Part shown: piece by piece, positions 1-10,900 of the stretch
How positions within the stretch are numbered: the stretch's first letter is position 1
How the letters are laid out: the number at the start of each line of letters is the position of its first letter
Assembly (NCBI GenBank): GCA_030280995.1
Contig: JASXTE010000011.1
Coordinates: 23,119,817-23,183,816 of the forward strand
Direction of reading: 5' to 3'
DNA from: Hemileia vastatrix
Taxonomy: Eukaryota > Basidiomycota > Pucciniomycetes > Pucciniales > Zaghouaniaceae
DNA length: 64,000 nucleotides
The notes under the pieces: model-generated
Told to the model about the DNA's origin: nothing
The model's database searches: none
The model's input: the letters and a program-made list of their open reading frames with translations, nothing else
Position numbers and translations under genes: made by a program

Positions 1-1845
1 AGTCTGAAACCTTGATTCCTAATTCATATCTTTTTGAGCCCACATTGAATTAGTGATGAAACCACCAAGAAAAAATATTGAAATTCTGGTGAACTCAATA
101 TGAATACAACTTGAACATTTAATGAAGCATAGGTAATAATACTTGGAACAAATCTTGAGATATGAAGAATGAGATTTTTTATAGAAATTTTAATAAAGTG
201 CAGACCACACTCAAATTAATCTGAAAAATACATATTTTAAACTATTTAAGCAGTTTCTTTGCAATTTTTAAAAAAAAGAACACCAATGTATAGATCCAGA
301 AAGATACCATCTGAAATTATTATATAAGTTTTTTTGGCCAGAAATACATGGAGAAACTACAATTCAAAATATTTCAATTTATTCATGAAAGTTTATTTTG
401 TGAATTTATATTATTTATTGTATTATTTTCAAGAATTAAAAAAATTAAATATATATTTTATGACTAGATAATATTGAATATTGTAAATCATTAAAATATC
501 TAAAGAAGGTGCAAAAATCTTTAAAATGATGTTACAAAGACTTTACTTAGACATATAATTTTCAAATTCAATTGACATACTATATTTCACTATTAAATAA
601 AAAAAATTCATACTAATATTTATTAAAATTAATTTCCCCTCTTCTTCAAAATTTTCAAAATATTACAATGTAGATTTTTATTTGATTTAAGTAAATGAAG
701 AGAATAACAGTATAGGAGTTTTGGATTTTTAGGATTCAAGGAATTTCTGTGCCAACTCTTTGTAACATATTTTATATTTTTTGTATATTTATTTTGTATT
801 ACTATCTTCTTTTATTCTATTTTTTATTCCCTCTCAAGAATACCCCACTCTTTTCCCTTTATAAAATATTTCTTTATCCTCACCTCATCTTTCTCCCCAA
901 CCTTTTCACTCCCTTTGTCATCATTTTCAACCCCTATCCACATTTTCCTATCCCTCTCCACACCTCTCTATGCCTCTCCACTCCTCTCCTTCCAGTTTTC
1001 TTACCTCCCCATTTCTCCCTAACACTTTATTTTTGTATACAGAAATAAGGACTGAGTTGAAAGGGAGGAAATTGGGGTTCAAGGATTGTGGAGACAAAGT
1101 AAAGGGGAGGAATGGGGCTACAAGGGTTGGGGAGGCTGGAGAGAGGGGTTAGGAAGGGTATATGGGGTAGCAAAAAGGTTGCGAAAGAGTTGGAAGGGAA
1201 GATGAAGGGTTCCGAGGCATTTTGCATTAAGAAAAGGGTCAGGGAGAGGTTGAGAGGGGTGAAATGGGGATCAAAAGAGGATGGCATACAATGGGGCTGG
1301 GAGGATAGCAAAAGGGGTGGGGAGGGAAGACAAGCATGTGTTGATAGAATTGAAAGGGATGGGGATCGGTGCAAACAGAGTGTGAAAATAGGAGGATGAA
1401 CTTTGTTCTTTGGGGAAGAACAGAGTTCACTTCCATAAAATATTAGCTGAAACATGGCTTTCAATTCTTTAAAAACAGTTGTAGGTAATAGAAAAAGTCA
1501 CTTATTTTTTTTATATGTAATCTGAAAGTTTTTAATAAAATTATTGTATTTAAGAATTGTTATATTGTCAATCTATTTTTAGTTATCAACTTAATTTAAT
1601 AAAGTATTATTTAAATAAGTTGCTTCAAAAAATACTGTGCATTGAGTAGACTCATGGAACAATTTTTTCTGGCTTCCATTCAGTTTTCCTCACACTTTCA
1701 CTATGCTTCAATATAGTTCCATTATTATTTGTGTGATACTTCAAGTGAAAGTTCAGTATTACTTCAGTCTGAGTTTCATCTTTATTCCATCTGACTTCAA
1801 GTTGAGGACTTGCTAGTAAGCCCCCCCCCCAAATATTGTGTGGTG
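1..1845. mobile_element. CACTA-like non-autonomous DNA transposon, left end outside the window
   Basis: This is a near-copy of the complete 1.86-kb element at 37767-39630, followed almost base for base over its length. Its right end (TATTGTGTGGTG at 1834-1845) is the reverse complement of the family terminus CACCACACAATA. Just inside lies the subterminal CTTGCTAGTAAG, a slightly mutated palindrome, next to repeated motifs resembling CTGAGTTTCATCTG. The left terminal repeat is missing because the window starts inside the element. No transposase reading frame is visible. The interior has a pyrimidine-rich block (about 780-1025) followed by a purine-rich block (about 1040-1400). CACTA assignment rests on the CAC ends and the 3-bp target duplications of related copies. 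Confidence 0.7.
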
Positions 1846-1884
1846 AAACCCACAATAAAAAATCTACAAAAACTACAGAGAATA

Positions 1885-1955
1885 GAGTTACATCTGGGGA
1901 ACCTCCCATTAAATTTTGGTAGCCCGCATAACCCTATCCACTGAGCTAAAAATCA
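1885..1955 (-). other. tRNA-like sequence (possible SINE head or tRNA relic)
   Basis: Read on the minus strand, 1948-1932 gives TAGCTCAGTGGATAGGG, a good match to the pol III A box and D arm of a tRNA. About 40 bases on, GAGGTTCCCCAGATG (1905-1891) resembles a weak B box. I cannot fold a full cloverleaf: the anticodon and acceptor stems are not convincing. It is therefore a relic or the head of a tRNA-derived SINE rather than a working tRNA. It abuts the CACTA-like element. Confidence 0.3.
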
Positions 1956-2392
1956 TTAAAGTTAAGTAATTTATCAGAAATCAAAAATAATCAGTAATAC
2001 TTTAAAAAATTATTAAAAATATAAGATAAATAGTAAAAATTCTAAGAGAATTTCTAAAGGTTCTTGAGACTTCTAGCTTTCATTTCCAAGAAATTTTAGA
2101 ACTATAATTGCGTTTCTTGACTTTTGAATAATTATTTCTTCCTGGACTTGTATAATTAACCATTTTCACAACAAGCCATCCATTCTTTAATAATAAAAAT
2201 GTATATTAAATATATAAACTTAGATTGGCTTTTCCAATCCTTAATATAACCATCCCACATTTATTTTAAAATATTTTAAGTGCCGTAATAATCTTTAGAC
2301 TGCCACAACGTGTTAACTACAGCCTATATACACAGATCATGTGGTAGCAACGTCTATAATATGTTTATATACATAACATTAACCACCTAACA
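1956..2392. other. AT-rich intergenic sequence
   Basis: I see no coding potential, RNA gene or clear repeat structure in this stretch. Confidence 0.6.
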
Positions 2393-2716
2393 ATTTCATC
2401 CATTCTCATGCGTCTGTCAAGGTTGTCAAGTATGTCAAAAAATTGCGCCTAACCTTTGACATGAGAAAATATGATTTCTCAATCAGATTTTTTTTTCCAG
2501 CTTGGTTGGTGATTTTCTCTGCCCAGTTTAGAGCTTCGCTTTCCCCACATCCTTTATGATCCATCTCCATCTCCTGGTATAATGGAGGGAGAAAATCACC
2601 ATCCAGGCAGAAAAAATAATTGCTGGTAGAGCAATCAGCTTTTTTCATGTCAAGGGCAAGGCTGCATTCTTTGACATGTCTGACAACCTTAATAGACGCA
2701 TGAGAATGGATGAAAT
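2393..2716. mobile_element. MITE with long terminal inverted repeats
   Basis: About 45 bases at the left end, starting ATTTCATCCATTCTCATGCG, are repeated in reverse complement at the right end with a few mismatches. A second inner pair (a TTTGACATGA-type motif near 2456 and TCATGTCAAG near 2645) is also inverted, so the element can fold on itself. It has no coding capacity. I could not define a target duplication, so the superfamily is unknown. Confidence 0.7.
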
Positions 2717-2763
2717 GTGGGGGATGGGGAAGCCAACTGGCTCAAAAGTGTTTTCCTCTACGC

Positions 2764-3150
2764 ACCAAGTAGGATATCCCTGATGGGTATATTCATGCAT
2801 GAGTTGGGGTTATTGCAGAGAGTTGCATAAAGACAGAAAAATATGTGACAAAAATAAGTGAAAGAAAAATATGTGCAAAAAAAATATGTCTGGGAAAAAT
2901 AAGTGTAAGAAATATATCTTGCAACCATGAGAAATTTTGTTTTTTTATTTCATTTTTTTGCTCAAAAAAAGACATTTTCTTTTTAATAATTTTTTTTGAG
3001 AAAAAAAAATCTAATGGTTGAAAACAATTTTTCTTACACTTACTTTTCTTGCACTTACTTTTCTTACATTTGTTTTTCTGACCTTATTTCCCTCCCTAAA
3101 ATATCCCCAACTTGTGCATGGATATCCCTATTGGAGATATCTTACTTGGT
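2764..3150. mobile_element. Foldback (long inverted repeat) element
   Basis: The left arm starts ACCAAGTAGGATATCCC and the right arm ends with CTTACTTGGT. The two arms are inverted over roughly 180 bases each, with a T/A-rich centre near 2940-3010. Inside the arms is a short degenerate tandem motif of the AAAATAAGTG / AAAATATGTG type. It would form a long imperfect hairpin. There is no protein-coding capacity and I cannot assign a family. Confidence 0.65.
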
Positions 3151-4044
3151 ATGTAGTGTTCAAACTTTGCAAAAAACCGCAAGCGTTTTTACAATGGCTG
3201 TATCTTTCGCTTGCGCCTGCGCTCCAATGGTGGTAGTTTCAGATCAACACCCCTTCACTTTCCTTTTGAAAAATCTTAGTATTAGATTTCCAACAGTTCT
3301 TGAGGCTTTTCATTATCATCAAATCTGGCACTATTTTCTGGGTAGCTGGTGAAAATGGGAAAAGCTTTGAAAAAAAGTATAAAAAAATTGATACAATCAT
3401 CAACCTAAAACTAGAAAATGATGATGTCACATCCTCGTGTGAAATTTTTTTCCCTGTATTGGTAGAATTTTTACTGTATAATTTTTCGATTACCTGTTAT
3501 TGGCAGTTACATCGGCAGCAATGAAATGGTTTATTAGTCATGACTGTTTCTCTATATTTCATATGTGTTATTATCAGATATATATACATGATGATACTGC
3601 GGCGTGGTCGAGACCTAACACCTTTCAGATCCTTGTTGAAGCTCTTAAATTGAAATGAAATGAGTTGCTATGCGATTTCGATTTTCACTATTGTTTTACA
3701 GCTATTTGAGAAAAGCTTGTGGCTTTTTGAAAAAAAAGCTCTCCTACTCCGCTCAGAATGAGAATGTAGATCAGCTTACCTTGTGGAATTAGGGATGAGA
3801 CAGTTCAAAAAGGCAGTTGTACCAGGTCAGATAACCAAAAATCATATTCGGAGCAAGATGGAGGCTAAAAAAAAATCTCAAAAACCTGAGAGATTTGGTC
3901 AAGTAACTGTATCACTGTGATTCACATTGTAGAGAATGATCCTTTGCAGAACCAACAAAAGTTCTCCCAAGGGACCGGAGGATATGGACTAAACACATAA
4001 CTGGAGTTTTGGTAAGTGCATAAATACGGTAAAACAATATCAAA
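3151..4044. other. Non-coding stretch, no recognised gene
   Basis: It contains a small hairpin (CGCAAGCG near 3179 with CGCTTGCG near 3209), perhaps a MITE relic. I see no open frame that I can defend as coding. Confidence 0.5.
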
Positions 4045-4180
4045 TACAGCTAATCCTGAAATGCTTGCGGTTGTCTCACATTCCATCCCCCGCCAAAATT
4101 ATGAGTTCTGTTCAGATGAGCTATGCTTTTGGCGGGAGATTATAGGCAAGACGACCGCAAGGTTTCCAGGATTAGCTGTA
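4045..4180. mobile_element. Foldback MITE with TACAGC termini (Tc1/mariner-like ends)
   Basis: It begins TACAGCTAATCCTG and ends CAGGATTAGCTGTA, with inversion extending inwards through CCCGCCAAAA / TTTTGGCGGG, so nearly the whole 136 bp is one hairpin. TA at each outer edge fits a TA target duplication, as in Tc1/mariner/pogo elements. The same TACAGC terminus occurs on the foldbacks at 6095 and 6329, but the interior here is different. Confidence 0.6.
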
Positions 4181-4468
4181 TTTTTACTACTGTAAAAACA
4201 CGCGCGCTGAACTTGTCCCCAAGCCACTCCTCGCGAAATGCCTCAATCGTTGTGAGGCTGAGTCAAATTGCATAAATGTGTTTCAATGCATAGCGAGCCT
4301 GCCCATTTAAACCTGAGCTTTTCTTTTCCTGAAAACATTTTCTACTTCTCTTCCTCTTCGCTCCTTCATAAAACTTTTAAATCTCTATTTCTTAAGCTTT
4401 CCATTGCTACACGCCTTTAAATTCTGAATTCCTACTATTTCTTTACGATACACTCCCCCGACCTCAAA

Positions 4469-4818
4469 ATGGTGCATTTTCTAATTGACCCCAAAATTAT
4501 CCAACGCTCCTCTTCCTCCCAATCTCATGGCCAAGACGGCAAAGCCCAGATCGATGGACAACAATGTCCCAGCGCTTTGGCATGTTGTGTGTGCAACTCT
4601 CAACCAAGAACTTATGCACCTCAAGGATGTCTCCATCTTACCTTATGTAAGAAATGTGCCATGAGACAAGCCACGGGGGGGAAATGTAGGGTAAGCATTT
4701 TTTTTCAAAATTTTTAGAGAACTTTGACGTGTTTTTTAAATTGCGTTTTTGTATGATATATTCCACTTTCTCATAGGCATGTGGAAAACATTTCATGGAG
4801 CTCAAGCGACTGGGATGA
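4469..4818 (+). CDS. Small RING-finger (C3HC4-type) protein, two exons
   Basis: Exon 1 is 4469-4690, the intron is 4691-4776 (GTAAGC...CATAG, 86 nt), and exon 2 is 4777-4818 ending in TGA. This gives an 87-residue protein. Cys39, Cys42, Cys54, His56, Cys60, Cys63, Cys73 and Cys76 form C-x2-C-x11-C-x-H-x3-C-x2-C-x9-C-x2-C, a RING-HC pattern like the C-terminal RINGs of IAP/MGRN1-type ubiquitin ligases (CxHLxxCxxCA). The eighth ligand, Cys76, is encoded only in exon 2, which supports the splice. RING domains bind E2 enzymes and usually act in ubiquitin transfer. Here almost nothing but the RING is present, so the target is unknown. The start is the first ATG after a pyrimidine-rich leader. The first 30 residues look disordered. 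It could be a domain that survives from a larger gene. Confidence 0.6.
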
Positions 4819-6094
4819 GCTTAATTGGACAATTGGATTCTTCCTTCTAAGCAGCAAATGATTTTAACCTCTTTAAATGATGAAAGACTTATCGCTCCTT
4901 AAAAAAAATCTACTACTGAATCTTAAGTCAAAAACCGTGATTGATTTTTCACTTTTTTTTTGTGTGTGCGTGTGTGTGCGCGGGGGAGGGGCAGAAAGAA
5001 AGAGGAGGCATCTTGTTTTTCTGCTAGGCAAATTCGACTCATCTTTAGTTTTTTCAAAGACATTTAAGTTAAATATCTAACCTCTTTCTAGAATAGACAA
5101 CGGTAACCTTTGCAATGAAATAAAGTGGACATTTATTGTCATTCGTTTTAAAACGTTCTTTGTAGTTACTCACACCACGTGCAAACTGCAGCAGATTTTG
5201 CGAATTCATCACTCGGAAGATTTGTCCGGGACGCAAAGTCCTACTTAGGGATCAATTGAAGCCTCATCTGGATCTCACAATTCCTCACTTTTTTGAAATT
5301 CAGCTCCCTACCAACTATAGGTTAGTAGGATGACAAGTCGGCAGACGATGAGATTTTTTATGAGGGATGAATTCAAATGGGAGGGGAAATTTTCATGTAT
5401 CTAAAGATGGATTGAAGTGGGATCCAGAATCCCAGTCTTATCGTGCGGGTGATTAATTTTCCGAATCCTCTACAGTTTGAACCTGGTGTCAAGTGACAAG
5501 TCTTTACGATATTGAATAAGTGCTCATGCAGTTTGATTTACTACCAGGGAAAAGCTGATTAATTCGATGACATGAATCAAATAAATTCCTCCTTTTCATG
5601 AAAAAAAAAAACGGAAATGAACTTTTGACTATGTTTTTCACTTTTCATATGCAATTTGTGTTTAATGAGAAGTTGAAAGAACTGAAATAATCGATTTAAA
5701 ATTGTATTCATCGAAATTAAATCAATTCACTGTCTAACTTGCAAAGTTAATTTACGTGAGAATAGAATACATTCTGAGAGATTTTGTTGGCTGCAGCTAA
5801 CTCAGGGCTCACAGCTATTTACTGCAAGAGTGTGGATAAGAGTAAAAACCAAATGAATACATAATGATAGCACACGAGAATTGTTTAAGGAAAATTCTAA
5901 GTGTGCAACAGAAAGAAATGAAACAACCTGATAAGCGAACCTCCTGTCACTGTGTGCAAGGCGAAATCCGGACAATTTTAAAAAGAGCGATTGTAGGATA
6001 GGTGTGCAATTTGATTTGAAGTTGATGTGAGGATGTCGGGGGGATATAACTTTCGTCCCTGGCTGGGTGAAATTGTAAAAAATAAAATAAAAAA
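4819..6094. other. Mostly non-coding; possible exon remnant at about 5171-5320
   Basis: A frame opens after a good acceptor (CTTTGTAG at about 5163-5170) and stays open for about 50 codons to a donor-like GTTAGT at about 5321. It includes a short stretch reading PGRKVLLRDQLKPHLDLTIP. A second candidate acceptor with a branch-site-like CTAAC lies at about 5080-5091. I do not recognise the product and cannot build a complete gene. The rest contains a TG/GA-rich simple stretch (about 4960-5015) and AT-rich sequence. Confidence 0.25.
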
Positions 6095-6292
6095 TACAGC
6101 CAAGTCACAAAAGCTTGCGGAATTTTGGACGAATAAATTAAAGCTTCACTCACAAAAAAATGATTTGCCTAATCAAAAGGAAGTATCCCCGCCCTATCCC
6201 TGACACTTATGAATAGGCAAATCATTTTTTTTGGTGAGAACAACTTTGATTTTTTCGTCCAAAATTCCGCAAGCTTTTGTGACTTAGCTGTA
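6095..6292. mobile_element. Foldback MITE, copy 1 of a close pair
   Basis: It begins TACAGCCAAGTCACAAAAGC and ends with the reverse complement. The inversion continues through GGAATTTTGGACGAATAAA and a second block with ATGATTTGCCTA / TAGGCAAATCAT, leaving a loop of only a few tens of bases. Flanking TA fits a TA duplication. A second copy follows 36 bp downstream. Confidence 0.75.
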
Positions 6293-6328
6293 CCAAGCGG
6301 TAAAAAAATTATATTTTCTATTCACTTG

Positions 6329-6526
6329 TACAGCCAGGTCACAAAAGCTTGCAGAATTTTTGACGAATAAATCAATCTAGTTCTCCCCAAAAAATGATTT
6401 GCCTATTCAAAAGGGTTGGGGATATAAGTCAGGGGCACCCCCTTTGGAATAGGCAAATCATTTTTTTGTGGGCGAGACTTTTATTTTTTCGTCAAAAATT
6501 CCGCAAGCTTTTGTGACTTGGCTGTA
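6329..6526. mobile_element. Foldback MITE, copy 2 of a close pair
   Basis: It has the same termini (TACAGCCAGGTCAC...GTGACTTGGCTGTA) and inner inverted blocks as the copy at 6095-6292, and is also 198 bp. The loop differs, containing a CAGGGGCACCCC stretch. The two hairpins are related, but the loop and arm differences argue against a very recent tandem duplication. Confidence 0.75.
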
Positions 6527-6869
6527 ACAAAAATTCTCAACGAGTAATCAAGTCTCATGGCTTCGGGCACTGAAAAACACCATTTTCCTACTGAGACCAT
6601 TTGATTGTCTTATACGTACCTTCACTTGTCAATATAAATCACATGACTGAAACAAATATTAATGATTTTGAAGTACGTGCGCCATAGTTGAGTTTCAAAA
6701 GAATATTTTTTGAAAATAAAAACTGACATGATTTTTGAAATTTGCGTCAGAACCATCAGATGGTAAATGGTAAAACCCGATTATTTAATAGCGTATCCGC
6801 ACGAATTTCAACACCAATTACATTTTGTTTCAACAAGTTGATTATGTTGTTAGCACCCCTTGCTTTGAT

Positions 6870-7085
6870 AAAAATGGCATGATATATGAGCACCTGTTAA
6901 TATCTAACTTCATTGTTAATTGAAAATAACATATGATTTAATGCTGCATGAAACTTTTGTGTTTAACTCAGTCAGTGCTAAATGTGTGAGTTTCTTAAAA
7001 GCATTACAGCTAAGTTAAAACTCAGTTGTATCAAATTTAAGAATCGGCACCTGGTAGCAGGTGCCAATTTTTTTTTTCTGGAACA
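6870..7085. mobile_element. Diverged copy of the 212-bp CACTA-like MITE family
   Basis: The right half (TTACAGCTAAG...GGCACCTGGTAGCAGGTGCC) and parts of the left half (AGCACCTGTTA..., CATTGTTAATTGAAAATAAC) can be aligned by eye with the MITE at 9165-9376. The terminal CAC/GTG repeats and the target duplication are no longer recognisable. A related CCTGCTAGCAG motif at 7279-7289 may be a further fragment. Confidence 0.45.
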
Positions 7086-7931
7086 GGTAATCATATCTGT
7101 ACGTATTTCAGCTTCAATCACCCCCCAAAAATAAAATAAAAAATAAAAAATAAAATAAAAAATAAAAAAAAATAAAAAATAAAAAAATAAAAAAAAGGAG
7201 AAAAAAAATACACCTTCCCCTGTTAGCAAATGCCTACCCTTAATGGAATTATCATAATCCAGTCAGGCATAGGGACCTGCTAGCAGTTGCAAGTTTTCTT
7301 TTTTTTAGTAAATGATATTAAGTTTCAGTTGTTTGAATATATTTTCATTACCTCACGGTTTGATAGAAACATGATGATATTGGATAATGAGGAATCAAAA
7401 AGTGAGGGAAGTGATAAGCAGCGGATCAAGGAAACCGAAAATGACGAAAAGAATCGCAGCTCATGCCTCATGCTCAAGTGAAAATTTCAGGTTTAATGCT
7501 TTATAATAAAACTGGTATCGTCTCAAATAACTGTATTTTCAATTGTTGTATCAGGCAGTTTTAGACTTTGACTGCGGTGTTTGAAAATACAAAAGGATGT
7601 GTTTCCATACTGTGTTTTTCAAGACTCGTCTGCTCATCTCTGATTAAGCTAAAACATCACCCACCTTATCCCAAATACCCATTGCATCTGGTTTTAAATC
7701 TTCAGATTAAAATTAGTTGATTTTTTTATAACTTACACTTTAAATTTAACTAATAATTTTATCGAATTTTTGTCTCTTCAAGTTGAAAGTTAATATTCAG
7801 TTTATTCAAGTTAATAAGGTAGTTTTTAAAGGTCGCTTAAAATTTAAATTGAGCAGCTTTAATTGATTTAAGAAGAAGAAGAAAAAACCCACACTTAAGG
7901 TTTTTAGCAACCAATAGTAACTATTATCGCA
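7086..7931. other. Low-complexity A-rich stretch and upstream region of the secreted-protein gene
   Basis: 7130-7206 is a run of AAATAAAA-type repeats. From about 7310 to 7481 a frame is open after a T-rich TTTTTTTTAG acceptor-like site. It encodes an acidic, polar C-terminus (short stretch DNEESKSEGSDKQR) and ends at TGA 7479-7481. It could be a terminal exon of an unrecognised gene, but nothing upstream connects to it. No clear TATA box was found before 7932. Confidence 0.3.
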
Positions 7932-10900
7932 ATGCATATTTGTCTCTTCTGGATCATTTTAATATGTATAAAACAAAAATTCTCTAAGCCTATAGAAGCT
8001 ACCGAATCACTTGAATTTGAAAAATCTCTTCCAATCGGAATAAAATCAGACTCGCAAATTCCTATAAAGAAAGATGAAATCTTTGATACATATGAACAGG
8101 GAGAAATATCTCAGCATAATTACTCTGAACAAGGCCAAGATGATCAAAGCGCTTTTTTACGCGAACCTATTGATGGTAAACAGGAACCTAAAGGGATACC
8201 TTCCAAATTTGAATTCATTCCACAAAAACCCATGAATTCTTCAGCCACAGAAAGCTTCAACTTGATAATAAAGGAAAACATTGATCATTTTTCCAACTCC
8301 AGAAAACCTGATAATTACGAAAATAGTGCGAGGAATGTGAACCTTCTGCAACAAGTTATCAGAAGTGATGGAGAGCAAAAAGTTACCCGACTTGATGGTA
8401 AGATGAAATATATATGTACTCATTTCTTGATCTATTCGACAAGTAGAACGACTACAATATAAGAGGCTCGTGGACTAATTTCTTTAAAATCTTAATGATT
8501 TAACATATTAGGCAGTTCGACTTCATCCTCCATTAATTACCCTAGAGCTGCTCAAAACAATCAAGATATTACTAGTCACTCCCTCAATTCAAGTTCTTCA
8601 GTCGTCCCCATCGGTAAGAGCATTACAGCACCTTCTAGCGATACAAATCTAAACTAAAGGGATAATGGAGTTTTTGTTGATTCGAATGACGTTAAAAGTT
8701 CGTTGTCTTATCTCTCTACTGGATTCACTTCTAAGATTACCTATTTAAAAAGTTATCATGATCTCCAGACTAATAAGATAAATTCATTTTTAGAGGATGA
8801 TCGAAATAATCTTTCAACAGAACCAGTCCGGCAGGATTATAATAAAATTCCTCCTACAACTCTTGAAATTCATGATGCGGATGAAAGTCTCACAGCAACA
8901 GGCCATGGAAATTCTCTATTCGCAGATGAGGATTCACGAGATGAGGCAGTAAAACTTTTCTCTTCTCTTGGTTTACCCATGGTCAACGATTATTCAAGTT
9001 ACGATGCCTTTATTAATTATCTGCATACGATATATGATCGCCCTGCAATCCTTCGAGCAGAATATTTGAACTCTTTGTTAGGAAGTGAAATGAGTGATTC
9101 AAGCAGAATGTCATACCTAGCAGGTAAAGTAAAAATATTGCATCACTTAAAAAATATAGCCAGACACCACAAAAAAACACCTGGAACCTGCTAGCAGGTG
9201 CCAATCCCTCAATTCATTTGTGATTCAAGAATAACTCAGATTTGATGACACGCGAGCTAGCATACTTAGTATTCTGTGCACCGTGTTCTCAGAAGAATTA
9301 TAGCTGAGATAGAAATGAATCAAATCAAAGATAGGGATTGGCACCTGCTATCATGTGCCAAAATTTTTTTATGGTGAGATCTGAAAACGTTGAGACAAGA
9401 ACGAAAAAAATTGAGAAATTTTATGACAGCTCAGCATTGAGCCATCACCCAACCTTTGAAGTTTTTTATTGATTTGCGGCGCTAGTCTTGCTGGCTCCTG
9501 TAGTTTTAGCATAAAAACTAGTGGAAATCCAATCTAGTTCCATAAATCAATAGAAAGATTTAAAGATTTGGTGATGGATCAATTCGGAGTTGTCATAAAA
9601 TTTCAATTTTTTTTTGTTTTTGTCTCAATGTATTCATATCTGGCTGTATCTTGGTTCAAAATAAGGTTGCATTTTTTTCTTATTATTACTTTTACTCTCT
9701 AAGATTCAACTTATGACGAACCATGGCACAGCAGAAAATTGATATCCAGGTGGGTTGTGTATCACTGTGGTATGGCCAGCGATAAATTATGTAAAATAAT
9801 GAGATTTCATGTTGATAAATGTAAGCCACAAAACTATGTTCTTTGCAAAAAATAATTGATCTAATTTCTAATAAATTCAAATCAAGTAAAAAATATAATA
9901 CAAAAACTTAGACCTCGAAACAGATTTGAACAAGAGAGACTTATCATAGACAATATCTTACAAAAACTAGATGAAAATGAACGAATTGAAGAAGAGAAGA
10001 GACTTGCAGCTGCCAACAGTGGTGAAAATGTAGAGAAAATGGGAGATATTGAAGGAGATGAGAATCTTGATGTTTCCAACAACAGTAAAAAGTTAGTGGA
10101 AACAGAAACAGTTGAAACAGGAGAAAACCCTGATACTTCCAACATCAGTAAAACATTAAATGGAGAAAAAAAAGTTGACGAAGAGAGGAGACTTGTTACC
10201 CCTGACAAAAGAAAAAAGTCGAGCCAAAAAAGAAAAACTGCAATAAAGAAGAATCTTCATACATCTAACACCAGTAAAAATTCAGAGAAAACAGAAAAAG
10301 TTGAAGAAGCAAAGAATCTTGATATTTCCAACACTAGTAAAAATTCAGGGGAAACAGAACAAGTTAAAGAGAAAAGACCTGATACCTCCAACATCAGTAA
10401 AAAGTCAAATGAAATAGAAAAAGTTGAAGAAGCAAAGAATCTTGATATTTCCAACACTAGTAAAAAGTCAGAGGCAACAGAACAGGTTAATGAGAAAAGA
10501 CCTGATACTTCCAGCATCAGTAAAAATTTAGAGAAAGCAGGAAATATTGGAGGAGAGAAGAATCTTGATACCTATAACAACACTAAAAAGTTGGAAGAAA
10601 TGGGAAAAAATAAAGAAGAGAAGAATCTTGACACTGTCAAAACCAGTGAAAATTCAGAGGAAGAAGATCAAGTTCAAGAAAAGAAAAGACCTCATACTTC
10701 CCACCCTAGCCAAAATTTAGAGGAAGTAGGAAATGTTAAAGAAGTTAAGAATCTTTTTGAATTAAACACCAGCAAAATGTTAGAGGAAGCAGAAAAAGTT
10801 GAAGAGAAAAGACCAGCTACCTCAAACATCAATAAAAATTCAGCGGAAATAAGAAATTTTGAAGAAGAAAAGAATCTTGATACTTCTAACACCACTAAAA

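Noticed and set aside
1027..1464. Pro/Ser-rich minus-strand frame in the CACTA-like element (also at 38742-39218)
   Set aside because: Composition follows the purine/pyrimidine skew. No transposase motif, and the two copies differ in start and end.
8655..8657. In-frame TAA suggesting the secreted-protein gene is a pseudogene
   Set aside because: A 57-nt intron (8614-8670, GTAAGA...GGAG) with a CTAAAC branch-like site removes it and keeps the frame. This remains an inference.
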